NCBI GenBank assembly: GCA_023014485.1
Contig: JAJOZX010000482.1
Coordinates: 62,001 to 126,000, forward strand
Direction: 5' to 3'
Length of the DNA: 64,000 nt
Source: Bathynomus jamesi
Lineage: Eukaryota; Arthropoda; Malacostraca; Isopoda; Cirolanidae
Below, piece after piece: positions 49,977 through 61,218 of the stretch. Position 1 is the stretch's first letter, and each line of letters starts with the position of its first letter. Both the position numbers and the translations under genes were made by a program. Below the pieces are notes generated by a model. It saw only the letters and a program-made list of their open reading frames with translations, was not told where the DNA came from and made no database searches.

Positions 49977-52552
49977 AGGGTGATTAAAAAAAATCAGTTT
50001 TTTTTTAATTGTTCAACCTGTATTTTTGTTCCCTATGACAAAAAAAGTAGTGTATGCCAAATTTGGTGAATTTTAAATAAAATTTACTATGTGCTACCAG
50101 GCGTCAAAGTTTCCCCCTTTTTCAATTTGTTTGTTTTTACAACTTATGATTTTATGTTTAATTGTTTATATTTCAGAATTTTTAATTAATGGTTTATATA
50201 CTAGCTTGCTTTTAATTGTTGCTTGGAACTCGTAATTTTGATACCAATTAATCGATTATGGAAGCTAGGCCTAACTCACCATCACCCAGTTGCTCATTTG
50301 GGAGAAGTTCTACAAGAAAAGAAACTGAAGTATGGCTAATTGGGCAGCCCTCTGCAGTACTAAAAACATCCGTATTACCATCAGAGAAGGAAATGATGGC
50401 CCTCTTCATGCACTACAGAAATATTAGAAAGCAAGACATTAGAGAATCATGCTGCTCTACTGCAGATGATGTGCTAGCAGTTTGAAAAAAAAGCAGGAAT
50501 ACCAGCAAAACAAAGAATACATGTAGTAGATAAAATTCAAGGAATACTGAAGGAATGACAGCTGCTTAAGAAAAACAAAGCAAACAAATTGAAAAGATCA
50601 CAAAATTTAAATAATAGAAGAAGAAAAATGGAAAGATAAACTGGAAAACTTATTTGACATTGCTCATGAGAATGCTATGCAGCTTATAAAAATAGAAGAT
50701 GATAAGAAATTCTTGAAAATGCAACGTGAGAAAGGACGTCATGGAAAAATGGGTACCATTCATAAGGCTGTTGCTAAAAAAGAGCAAAGAGCAGCAGAAA
50801 AGCAACAACGTTATGAAAAGAGGAAAGCAGAAGAAGAGATCAAAAGAAAGAAGAGTGAAGAGGCTGTCATACTCACCAGTACATCATCAGAATCAGAATC
50901 AGAGGAGAGTAAAAGTGATGAATCTGATTTATGTGCTGCACAACCTTCAACATGGAAAAGTAAGGCTGGCAAACGTAGAAAATTGTTTGATGATAAATTA
51001 TTAGGAAGTCTTGATGTTGCAAAATTGAGTGACAGAAATGCGTCTCTTTTTATTGCAAACAATCAGACATCGCTTGAATGGGACATCTGCGAACAAATAA
51101 AATGCATGTGTTTCAATACAACGGCAGCCAATACTGGTCCTAGAAATGGTGCAGCTATTCTTCTAGAACAAAAATTCGACAACGATTTATTGTGGGGGCA
51201 TGTCGACACCATATATTTGAAATTATGCTGGAAGCTGTTGTTTCAGTCTTTATCACCATCTTCTGGCCCAGATACAGTATAGTCCTTTTTAAGAAGTTCA
51301 GAGAAAAATGGTCAAGCATTAATAAGGAGGACTACGAGACAGCATTATCAGATCCAGATATCTATGAATATATTCATGACATCAAAGATGACATAATTAT
51401 ATTTGCAACAAATAAACTAGATACATTCCAACCAAGAGACGATTACCTAGAACTATTGCAGTTAACAATTATTTTTTTGGGAGGTGAACCAAAAGGTGGA
51501 ATCCAATTTAAACATCCAGCGGGACTTCATCGGGCTAGGTGGATGGTCAAAATTACATATTCATTAAAAATTTTTATGTTCAAATCCCAGTTCAAAATTC
51601 AGTAAAAGACAAAAAAGGGACTGAAAGACATCTGTCTATTTGCTACGGTTATATGTAAAGGCATGGTTTACAGCTCCTGTGCCATCTTGCTCTCCTCGTC
51701 TTGCTCTGGAATTATTACAGAATCTTGTAGTCTACAAACAAATAAATGACACAATTGCATTTGTTGCTATTAAAAAACTGTTAGGTCACCTCTGGTACCT
51801 ATCAGAAGAACTGGTAGCCTTGGCCTTTTATGATGATGAGTGCCTACTGAAACGAAAAACAAAACTGTAAAGGCCTTGCAAAATACAACAGAAACTCTTC
51901 CTGCAAAACGGGCTTTTCTAGATCCTGCACTTATTCCAACGAAGAAATTAGAAGATTTTGTCATCAAATACTCAAAGATTCTTTACAATAACAGAAGTAG
52001 TTCAAAATTTTTACTCAAAGATGCTAAAGAATGACATAATGATGAAGAGTATAACTCCGCTAAGAAATCTATCAAACAGTGGAAAGTCGTGACTGATATA
52101 GCGGAAAGAGGAGTAAATTAATGGATGAATATAATAAAATACTAACACATGACGAAGATCAAAAACAATTCTTGCTACAAGTAGTGAAAAACTACAGGGC
52201 TGTTTACCCTGATAGAAAAAAGAAACATTGATGAAGTAAGGACAGCTAATGTCTCAAATATCATGCTAGTTTAATTATGCATGCTTGTGGTTATGGTAGG
52301 ACCTACGGGGGAGCTTTCCACATTAAAAAAAAGCAATGCGCCTTGTACTGTACCCCCTGGGTGGTGTGGAAAAATTTGACAATTTGAGTCGTTCTGTCAA
52401 TTTTTAATTGCTGGTAGCAACCCCTAAAAATTAAAAATTTGGTAACATTTTTTAGGATAGTTGTTTTTATGCTGAAATGAACCATTTAAAGGGTTGAACA
52501 CATTAAAATACAAAAAAAAATTTTTTACCCCCATATTTGAATCACCCTAAAT
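49973..52552 (+). mobile_element. ATTTAGGGTGAT-family DNA transposon, copy B
   Basis: ATTTAGGGTGATTAAAAA at 49973 and reverse complement ATTTAGGGTGATTCAAA ending at 52552, between TA-rich flanks. It is 2580 bp, in the opposite orientation to copy A and shorter. Confidence 0.85.
50258..52231 (+). pseudogene. putative transposase of the ATTTAGGGTGAT family, copy B
   Basis: Collinear with copy A: EVWLIGQPSAVLKTSVLPSE (about 50327), ENAMQLIKIEDDKKFLKMQR (about 50670), a charged segment and serine run, then LLGSLDVAKLSDRNAS (about 51000). A deletion removes the WDGK block. IKCMCFNTTAANTGPRNGAA (about 51097) has Asn at the aspartate position of copy A FDTT. ACRHHIFEIMLEAVVSV keeps C-x2-H. Then LHRARWMVKITYSLKIFMF, LGHLWYLSEELVALAFYDD and KKLEDFVIKYSKIL, and a tail near 52230. 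Stops or shifts near 50484, 51195, 51604, 51870 and 52035. Confidence 0.7.
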
Positions 52553-52570
52553 ATACAGTATATATATATA

Positions 52571-53155
52571 TTAGGGTGGTCCAAAAACCCAAACTTTTGA
52601 AATTATTTTCTCCCATCCTCGCATATTGTTCCTGGATGGTAAATATTATGATGTGCAAAATTATAGCTCAATTGAGATAGGATAAGGGGTTGCGAAATAA
52701 TTTCTAAAAATAGCACTTTCAGTATTTGCCCAGCTATCATCGTGATGGTACGTGTCCCATCGTCTCTCTTCTTAAATTCATTTTATATACAATGTGTGCA
52801 TTGTATGTATGTGTGTACATATGTGTACTGTGTAGTGTAAACCCATAAAACCATCATTTTTTTTTAATTATATTGGTTACGACAAACTCTATCTTCAACT
52901 CTATCTTTAATTAATTCCCTACATGCAAAAAGTCCAACCTTTAAAGTGTTTTGAATTTTTCTTTGTATGGTTGCAATTTTGTTTCATTTTTTTTTTTTGG
53001 CATAAATAAAATGCCTAGTCTTCAAAAATTGAGTTTCAGTTCGCAACCTCTAAATATGTTTATATTCTCGTCATTTTTGTGTAAATGATTTTATTGAATG
53101 GATGAGAATAGAAAAATTCGAAAAAAAAAATTTTCAGCTATTTTTTGGACCAACC

Positions 53156-53158
<3 letters not shown>
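52571..53158. mobile_element. MITE with TTAGGGTGGTCCAAAAA ends
   Basis: Inverted ends TTAGGGTGGTCCAAAAA (52571) and TTTTTTGGACCAACCTAA (to 53158) with one mismatch, in TA-rich DNA. 588 bp, no coding capacity. The ends resemble, but are not identical to, those of the ATTTAGGGTGAT family next door, so it may be a nonautonomous relative. Confidence 0.75.

Positions 53159-53214
<56 letters not shown>
53159..53214. repeat. (AT)n microsatellite
   Basis: TA run of about 54 bp. Confidence 0.97.
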
Positions 53215-53215
<1 letters not shown>

Positions 53216-53218
<3 letters not shown>

Positions 53219-54606
53219 TGCCCGCGAAAAGTATCCGATCACTCAAGAAAATACAATATTTTCCCTAATATTCAGAGACACGTAATTCACTTTCTATTTG
53301 TTCTAGCGACATCTGGTAACTTTGAGGTTGCTCGCTGATATGAGAGCTATCCAACGCATTCTCAAATTAGTGTTCTGGTAGCCTTCGTTGCGGGTGGCTG
53401 TGTCTCAAATTTGTCAGATTTCACTGTTTGTGTAAATTTCTTGATATTTTTTTTTTTTTACAGAAAGTGGTGTAAATAAAATTTATATATAATGTGTGCT
53501 AAAAAACAACTTAAGAGTGATTGTCGAGGTGCTATTGTTGCTTTGCATGCATGTGGGAAATCACAGAGACAGATAGCTAAGGAATTAAACATATCCCAAA
53601 GTACCGTTAATTTATGGGTTTCACGGGCTAAGAACAATGGTGGCCTAACCACGCCAGTCCCTAAAAAACGATCTGGCAGACCGAGAAAAACAAATTCGCG
53701 AACAGACAAACTTATGAAACGTTTAGTATTGAAAAACCCAACAATAACTGCGAAAGAAATAAATTTAATATGAATAATTTGTTATCTGGTGTTTCTGAAC
53801 GAACTATCCAGGAGCGGCTCCAAAAAGAACTCGGATTACCATCTCGCCATGCTGCTAAGAAACCGTTCATTAATGAAAAAAATGCGTAAAAAACGTGTCG
53901 CATTTTGTAAAAAATACATTCATTGGACTGTTGATGACTGGAAGAAGGTTTTATTTAGCGATGAGTCGACATTTTTGACATTCAGAAGTTGTCCAAAAAA
54001 GGTTCGCCGGCCTATTGGCTCAAATAGGATGGACCCTAAATACACCCTAAAGACAATGAAACACCCTCCGAGTGTGATGGTTTGGGGTTGTTTCGGTTAC
54101 TATGGGCGTGGAAACTTATATTTTCTTCCGAAGAACACAACTATGAATGGTGCACGGTATTTAGCAATGCTACAGGATAAACTTCCAATGGCAATGGCAA
54201 TCCAAAGGACAAAAACATACATGCATGATGGTGCACCATGTCACAGGGCCAAATAGTGACAAAATGGATTACTGACAATAAATTTGATATTTTGGATTGG
54301 CCTGGTAATAGTCCAGATCTCAATCCGATAGAAATCTGTGGCTAATAATAAAAAATAAGGTTGAATGCCACGACACTGGCTCAGTCGAAAAATTACAAGA
54401 GGCCATCAAAAAGGTATGGTGCAAGGAAATATCAGTGGAAGTTTGTCAAAACTTGATTAAATCCATGCCAAAATGTCTAGAACAAGTCATCCAAACCAAA
54501 GGACAGATGACAAAATACTAATATAAGGTTAGTATACATTTAAACATTGTTTTTTATGTAAAAAATACAAATTTCAAGGGTGATCGGATACTTTTCGCGG
54601 GCACTG
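53216..54606 (+). mobile_element. Tc1-like transposon, complete ends
   Basis: TA-flanked, 1391 bp. Terminal inverted repeats of at least 27 bp, perfect over CAGTGCCCGCGAAAAGTATC and beyond. Frame disruptions inside make it inactive. Confidence 0.92.
53492..54520 (+). pseudogene. Tc1-type transposase (DD34E)
   Basis: ATG at 53492 (MCAKKQLKSDCRGAIVALHA). First helix-turn-helix SQRQIAKELNISQSTVNLWV, then the GRPRK hook (RSGRPRKTNSR) and a second domain (TIQERLQKELGLPSR in a shifted frame near 53800). Catalytic blocks: VLFSDESTFLTF (about 53949), YMHDGAPCHRAK (about 54219), WPGNSPDLNPIE (about 54299). Spacing from the second Asp to the Glu is 34 residues, so Tc1-like DD34E. Breaks near 53770, 53870, 54250 and 54335. 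The tail ends near 54520 (CLEQVIQTKGQMTKY). Confidence 0.88.
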
Positions 54607-54789
54607 TATATATATATATATTATTACATAACCTGTTATATAAGCTTAGTTCTCTGTCAATCCAAGTAGGGAAATAATTGAAAAGCTTTTTACAAAAATA
54701 ATGTATTTGTCAAAGATTTTCAAATTAAACAACTTGCAATGTAAAAATGAAATTTTTGACAGTGTTGAATATTTGTTTAGGGAAGACAT
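54607..54789. other. AT-rich spacer
   Basis: No feature beyond a short TA run at 54607-54621. Confidence 0.7.
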
Positions 54790-55570
54790 TTTTTTTTATG
54801 CAGGAAGGAGAGGTCAAGGGCAAGTGCCCGCAAAAGCGCCCCTCCCAAAGAAGAAGAAGAGAGCCAAAATTAAGGTCTGGGGTTTTCGAGATGCCTAGAC
54901 ACTCTGCGTTTGAAAGATGGGAGTCATAGACAGGAGGAAAGATGGATTGAGGAACATTGTTCCAGAGTTGACCGGTTGAGTAGATGAAAGAATGAAATTA
55001 CCAATTACCCTTGCATTAGATAGTTGGACAGAAAAGGAATGAGAAAGTGTAGAAAGTCTGGTACTGTTTGCTCTCCTTAAAGGAGGAGGCATGCAGTTAC
55101 AGAGTTCAAAAGAGCAATGTCCATTATGGTAGCGATAGTAAAGAGAGAGTAAGGCAACATTGCGGCGAAGAGGGAGAGATTGAAAACAATTAGTAAGAGG
55201 CGGGGAATTGATGAGACGAAAAGCCTTTGATTCCACCCAGTCAAGTAGAGCTGGGTGGGTTGAATCACCCCACACATGAGAAGCATACTCCATACAGGGG
55301 CGAACAGGACACCTGTATAAAGACAGCAACTGAGTGGGGTTGAAGAACAGCACATCTAACCTCTTAGAAGCTGTTTTAGAAAGAAAGTATATGTGACCTT
55401 TCCAAAAAAGATCAGAGAAAACGCCAAGAATGTTAAGAGAAGAGGAAGGATTGATTTGTGTTGTTGAAGGTAAGGGAATAGTCGTGTGGAAGATTGTGAC
55501 GAGTTAGGGTTGCTAACTCCATGAAGTTTGAAAAAAAGGACAAGAACATCAATTCCAATATACTGTCTAC

Positions 55571-56867
55571 TAGTGATGTAGGTCACATCCGCATCCACAT
55601 CCGCATCCGCGGAACATCCGCACAGTTTCTCGCATCCGCACCCGCATCCGCACTTTGGACTGCGGATGTCGTGCGGATGTGGACCGTTGAGATAAAATGT
55701 CATTAAGCGGAAATTATCAAATTCTACTATATTAATAGAACTAGTTCATTGTGCGCAAAAGTGATGCAAGCGACAAGACGAGAGGCTGTTCTTGTATGAA
55801 GTTACTCTCTTGCAACCTACTTAGATCCACGTTACAAAGCTAAGTTATTTTCACCTAGTACATTAGAACGAGTTAAATCATCACTTGGCAAAGCAGTTGA
55901 AGAGCTTCAATCTCTTGAATCTGTCGCTTCGCCACCCACCAAAAGAATAAAAGTTTCAGTGACAGAACCAACACCTTCAACAAGCAAATCTATCACAGAA
56001 TCTGTCTCTCAGTTTCTTGAGTCAAGCAGCAATGACGAGACCTACGCGATGTCAAAAGATGTAGTAAAAATGATCGAGAGCTATCACCAAGAAAAACGCC
56101 TGGCTGCATGTGACAATCCTATTAGTTGGTGGAAAAATATGCAGAATATCTATCCATACTTGAGTAAACTTGCAAGGAAACATTTAGCCTGTCCTCCAAC
56201 AAACGTACCAAGCGAGAGATTATTTAGCAGTGCTGGATTAATATATGATGAAAAGAGAAACAGACTGGCAGCAGAAAAGGCAGAAAAATTAATGTTCCTT
56301 AAGCATAACCTTCCTATAATTAAGTTTGAACATTAAACGATGAACATCTTAGTTTACTTTATTTTAATTACTCATTTATAAATATGCCTAATAAAACTTT
56401 AAACTTAATATAAATAGTTATCAAGCTAATTAAAGATCTCTTTCTATAAGGGTGGAGGTTGGGGAAAGAGGTCGGTGGGGTGCATTTGAGTTGGGTTCAC
56501 GTCCCGCATCCTGGTAACACAATTATGGTTTCTAATTGTGGCTGAAACTCAACAAAATATAACGAATTTATTTGCAGACGAATTCACTAATTGATTTCTA
56601 TATTAGTTAGATGCTTGATATTATTTTATATGTTCAGAGAAAAGTACAGCAATTATTGTACAATTAATCAATTATACTACATTATAGCTACAGCTCTCTC
56701 TATATAATAACTTATTATATACGTTAAACACAGCAAATCTCGAATATATCCTAAAAAATAACGAAAATGTAGACATCCGCATCCGCATCCGCGGATGTTA
56801 AAATCAAACATCCTCATCCGCATCCGCATCCGCGGATGTGAAAAAAATGACATCCGCTACATCACTA
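55571..56867 (+). mobile_element. hAT element nested inside the MITE
   Basis: Ends TAGTGATGTAG (55571) and CTACATCACTA (56867), flanked by identical CTGTCTAC at 55563-55570 and 56868-56875. Both subterminal regions carry arrays of CATCCG/CGGATG (for example CATCCGCATCCGCGGATG), probably transposase-binding repeats. 1297 bp, an internal deletion derivative. Confidence 0.95.
55793..56335 (+). pseudogene. hAT transposase C-terminal fragment
   Basis: LATYLDPRYKAKLFSPST opens the remaining sequence near 55818. A polar linker (TEPTPSTSKSITESVSQFLE) follows, then the dimerisation domain: NPISWWKNMQNIYPYLSKLA, VPSERLFSSAGLIYDEKRNR, ending IIKFEH at stop 56333-56335. This is the ZBED-type hAT pattern. 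The DNA-binding finger and catalytic part are deleted; the 3' part reads cleanly. Confidence 0.85.
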
Positions 56868-58157
56868 CTGTCTACAAGGTTAGGGAAAGAAGTAAAATTT
56901 TATTTATAATTTATTACAATTTATACTGCATGCTTTTTTATTGCATATTTTCTTAAAGTAAATATTTTTATTGATATACAGATATTGACCCATTGAGTCA
57001 TGCATTCACAAAATTTATGGTAACAATATTTATTTTTAAATTTATACTTTTCCGCTCCACGGAACGTTAACATTTAAGTGAAGAAATGAATTTATTTATA
57101 AAATGTTACTCGACTTAAGACTAGAATTATTTCCTTTTAAACAAAAGTTTTGTTATAAAACTGTTGTTTGGAACAAGATTGTTATCAGAAAAGGACAAAT
57201 GGCGTCCTTTCCGAACTCAAGAAAGGACAAGGACAAAAATCTACAAAAACGGACTGTCCTTTTCAAAAAAGGACGGTTGGCAACCCTATGACGAGTAGAC
57301 AGATGGAGGAACTGAGGTTTTGAGGCATTGAAAGCCACAAGGTTTTCTGTGCCACGATCAGATACAGCAGAAAGATCGGAGATCAGGTGTCCCATAGCCA
57401 TCCCACGTGAATCATGAAGCGACTCCTGTAAAGGATGCTTTGGGAAGCGGGTGGAGAAGTGAAGAGTGGAATCATCGGCATAGGAGTCAATAGGACAGGA
57501 AGTGCGAATTAAAAGATCATTAATAAATAAAAAGAAAAGAGTGGGTGACAGGACAGAACCCTGTGGAACACCACTGTTAATAGCTTTAGGAGAAGAACAG
57601 TGGCCATCTACAACTGCAGCTATAGATCGGCCAGAAAGGAAATTAGAGCTGAAGGCACAGATAGAAAGATTGAAACCGAAGGAGGGCAGTTTCGAAATTA
57701 AAGATTTATGCCAGATTATATCAAAAGTTTTTAATATGTCTAGCGCAACAGCAAACGTTTCACTGAAATCTCGAAAGGAGGATGACCAAGAGTCCGAGAG
57801 ATATGCAAGAAGATCGCCAGTAGAGCGTCCCTTGCGGAACCCATACTGACGATTTGAAAGAAGATTGTGAGAAGAAAGGTGTTTAAGAATTTTCCTATTA
57901 AGGATAGCTTCAAAAACTTTGGAAAGGCAAGATCGCAAAGCAATTGGACGATAGTTGGAGGGTTGAGAGCGGTCACCCTTCTTTGGGACAGGCTGAATGA
58001 AAGCAAACTTCCAACAGGAAAGAAAAGTACCAGATAAAAGACAAAGACGAAAGAGTTTGCCTCGGCAGGGTGTCAGCACAGAAGCACAGTTCTTAAGAAC
58101 AACAGGAGGAACACCATCAGGATCATACGCCTTCCTAGAGTTGAGCCCAGATAATAA

Positions 58158-58353
58158 TAAGGCAATTAAGTAAAATGCACAAGCAATTTAAATGTAAATG
58201 TTAGACAGTTTTAATCTATAATTGGTAGTTATTTAAATGAATATAGCCGTATTGTAGTAGGCAAGACCATTTAAAATGAATGGACCCATACATACAGTGA
58301 CACAATTTTTGGTACTTTTCCGTTATACCCCGCAATTTTAATAAGCCCCCAAT
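58158..58353. other. spacer without recognised feature
   Basis: AT-rich, no open frame or repeat identified. Confidence 0.6.
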
Positions 58354-58517
58354 GTCAATCGCCCTTGATGATTGGTTACCTTTAGTCGTGATATTTTTGT
58401 TGTTTTGTATATGTATAGATATATTGGTTAGGTTAAGTCGTAATATTTTCGTTAGTTTTATCGAAAATACCACGACTAAACCTAACCAATCGTCAAGGGC
58501 GATTGACATTGGGGGCT
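58354..58517. mobile_element. 164-bp MITE
   Basis: Inverted ends AGCCCCCAATGTCAATCGCC (58354) and the exact reverse complement ending at 58517, continuing imperfectly through CTTGA-GATTGGTTA into GTCGTGATATTTT. Inner sequence is shared with the palindrome at 39276-39396. Confidence 0.9.
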
Positions 58518-58549
58518 TTAGTCTTTACTCTATACTGTATTTATTAATA

Positions 58550-59341
58550 CAGTAAACCCTCGTCCAGCGCGTGTTTGTCCAGCGCGAATTTGCTTATACA
58601 CGGAAAAATAAATGCGAACAATTATTTGCCGAAAGCGGAAAATTTGATTATACACGGTCCACCTAACACGCTCTGATACAGTAGTACTGTACGCGTGCCA
58701 ATGCGTGCTCTAGTTTTTCTCATACACTCTCCAACACTCCCGCATCTCCCTTCCTCTCGCGACACCCCTCGTATCACCCTTTGTCTCAGTCCCGCTAACG
58801 CGTTAAGTTCAGTGAAGTTGTGTTGGATTCTTTTTGTCTTATTTTGCCGTTGTTTTGCTATTACCCTTAGACAGCAGTATGGCACCAAAACGTAAAGCAT
58901 CTGCAAGTGATAGTGAAGAGAAGAAAAGTCGTAAGGTTATGACATTAGCCGAAAACATAAAGATTCTAGATAAGTTGCGTGGTGGTATGAGCATAACATC
59001 ACTTGGTCGCGAGTATCACGTGAATGAGTCTACCATACGCACCATTCGAAAGAGTGAAGAAAAGATGCGTGCTATTTTCATTTAATATATTTTTATTTAT
59101 CATATGTAAATATCATTATGTTTAGGATTTTATTATGTTCTTATTTCATATACAATATAGGTAGGGAAATTCATTTGTGTGTGAATAAAAAATCTACATA
59201 TCTAAGTATTAATGGGAGACTTTACGCGGCCACGTTCACGTATCCCCATTTATCCCATAAGGTATTAAGTTTGTCCAACGCGGATTTACCTAACGCGCCG
59301 TTCATGAGGAACCTAACCCCGCGTTGGACGAAGGTTTACTG
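58550..59341 (+). mobile_element. Tigger/pogo-like deletion derivative
   Basis: TA-flanked, 792 bp, ends CAGTAAACCCTCGTCCAGCGCG (first 15 bases diagnostic) and CGCGTTGGACGAAGGTTTACTG, an imperfect inverted pair. It keeps only the start of the transposase. Confidence 0.85.
58879..59085 (+). pseudogene. Tigger/pogo transposase N-terminus (CENP-B-type HTH)
   Basis: ATG 58879: MAPKRKASASDSEEKKSRKV, then the CENP-B_N/psq helix-turn-helix (LAENIKILDKLRGGMSITSL, REYHVNESTIRTIRKSEE) and an early stop at 59083-59085 where the internal deletion joins. The start is chosen at the MAPKRK methionine, as in relatives, not an upstream codon. The catalytic DDD domain is absent. The fragment could in principle encode a 68-residue DNA-binding peptide. 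Confidence 0.75.
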
Positions 59342-59522
59342 TATAGTAAATGTCCATAATAAATTTCTAAAAATATATTAATAAGCATTGTATTCATACA
59401 GTAAAAATTTACCATTTGCGGGGATATAACAGAAAAGTCCCCAATTTTTTCTTTAGAGTAAATTGGTTCCTCTATCCCGGTCTTTTGGACCGTCTTATCT
59501 AGGTGCATAATACCTTTGAAAT

Positions 59523-60100
59523 CATAGGTTCTTAACCTGTGGTCCACAGAAGGATAAAAATAAACATACAAAGCAACTTCTTCTTGTCTTTTATTATGAT
59601 AAAAAATACCTTCGCATAATGATACCATTTAACTTTAGTCCACGTCATTATAAAAATGTAATAGAAAATGGGAATAATTGGAAAGCCATTTGACTTATGC
59701 TCCGCCCACCCCTCAGTCGTGCTCCGGTCATCATAGATTGTAGGTGCGTGATAAAGAAACAGTGTCAGGTCTCTTATTAATTGGTATGTGTTAGGAAAGT
59801 TGTATTGATTCAAGCAATTCACAGATTTTATTTTCTCACAGTAAAGTCTGACTGATTCAGATCATTTACAATTTTATAATAAATTCAGTATTGTTGCTTT
59901 TTCAGAGTTGCTGAGGTCTGAATAATAAAGGTCATTGATAATTAATGAAACAATTATACTTGTTATATATATTGCCAGAGTTTGGGTGCTATTACTTTTT
60001 CTTAACTGTGATTTCACCCCCTATAAACGCTGAAGATGGTCCACAGACACAGTGGGTGTCCTTCAGTGGTCCACGTACATTAACAGGTTAAGAAACCCTG
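59523..60100. mobile_element. hAT-type MITE
   Basis: Ends CATAGGTTCTTAACCTGTGG (59523) and the reverse complement of TAACAGGTTAAGAAACCCTG (to 60100). The flanking 8-mers TTTGAAAT and TTTTAGAT match at six positions. TGGTCCAC words occur near both ends. No transposase. Confidence 0.7.
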
Positions 60101-60192
60101 TTTTAGATTGAATTATCTTTGTCCTGTTTGGTTAATCGACCATTTCAATTATAATGTATACTACGTATTATAATGTCTAATGCATACCTTAA

Positions 60193-60780
60193 TTACAATG
60201 TTTACCTACTTCCTCTTTGACAGTGGTAAATATTCCCTTCTGATGTAATTTTACACTATAATAATGTATATATATTTTATTATATTTATGCCGAATGTAC
60301 GGAACTTAGTCCGTTTTCTAAACGGAGAAATGTAGGATAGACTATTTTTTGACTCTTTTAGTTACGCAAATGTAACCCGGAGTTCTACGTTTTCTTCGTT
60401 AAATTTTAAGGAAAACTATCTTACGTTTGAATTATTTGGAGTCGACCCGTTCACTTTAATTTTGCTTCTATGTGCCACACACGATTTGAATTCTCCCATA
60501 CGGCACAATATATGTATATTATATATTTGAGCAAACTTCCACTAAAATTCGTTTTATGTTCTTAAAAGAGAACTAAATTTAATCTTCTCATTTAAATTTT
60601 AGCACATATTTTGTGGGGAAACATTCGTTCAACAAACCTTAAGATGTATGTACTGAACCAAGGCTGCCGCTACTCCGCATACGTATATGACGTCACAATT
60701 CCGCACGTTTTCTCTGATTATTGTAGTTTTTAGAAAATGTGTCATAGGTATAACTAATTTGATTTAAGTTATTCTGTTAT
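60193..60780. repeat. dispersed repeat R, copy 2
   Basis: Begins ACAATGTTTACCTACTTC like 24323, and continues AT-rich with ACCCGTTCACTTT and TGCCACACACG. Uninterrupted here, unlike copy 1. Possibly an old LTR. Confidence 0.45.
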
Positions 60781-60902
60781 TCATACAGGTTCTACAAATT
60801 GAAATATATATATCACTCTGTATTTCAGGGAGAATATTAGTCTCTCAGCAATCAGATTTATAATTAGTGTGAATATGTTAGCATCCATCAGATGCCTTGT
60901 TG

Positions 60903-60904
<2 letters not shown>

Positions 60905-60990
<86 letters not shown>

Positions 60991-61033
60991 TAGCGATTGG
61001 TGACAATTATGTATAGGGAAGCATGCATACCCT

Positions 61034-61068
<35 letters not shown>

Positions 61069-61136
61069 ATATATATATATATAACTAGCGATTGGTGACA
61101 ATTATGTATAGGGAAGCATGCATACCCTATTGTATA

Positions 61137-61188
<52 letters not shown>

Positions 61189-61210
61189 ATATAATTATAT
61201 TTATATATAT
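60905..61210. repeat. (AT)n array with a duplicated 50-bp unit
   Basis: Long TA runs interrupted by two identical copies of ACTAGCGATTGGTGACAATT...ACCCTATTGTAT at 60989-61040 and 61084-61135, spaced 95 bp apart. The copies contain the inner palindrome GGGAAGCATGCATACCC, which has no coding potential. Confidence 0.9.
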
Positions 61211-61218
61211 ATCATATA

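Larger units (their letters stand above)
55505..57288. mobile_element. hAT-type MITE hosting another hAT
   Basis: Ends TAGGGTTGCTAAC (55505) and GTTGGCAACCCTA (57288), flanked by identical TGACGAGT at 55497-55504 and 57289-57296. Without the inner element it is only about 480 bp with AAAAGGAC motifs near both ends and no gene. Confidence 0.92.
54790..58157 (-). pseudogene. Jockey/CR1-like LINE ORF2, split by nested transposons
   Basis: Minus strand. 58157-57297: KAYDPDGVPPVVLKNC, FIQPVPKKGDRSQPSNYRPI, GFRKGRSTGDLLAYLSDSW, a DILKTFDIIWHKSL block, INSGVPQGSVLSPTLFFLFI and SYADDSTLHFST with the catalytic YADD. After removing 55505-57288 and one duplication copy, it continues 55504-54895: FNPTQLLSLYRCPVRPCMEYASHVWG, a standard RT thumb block, and WVESKAFRLINSPPL. 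3' end near 54800. The PQGS and YADD motifs are intact. The 5' half with the endonuclease is missing. Confidence 0.88.
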
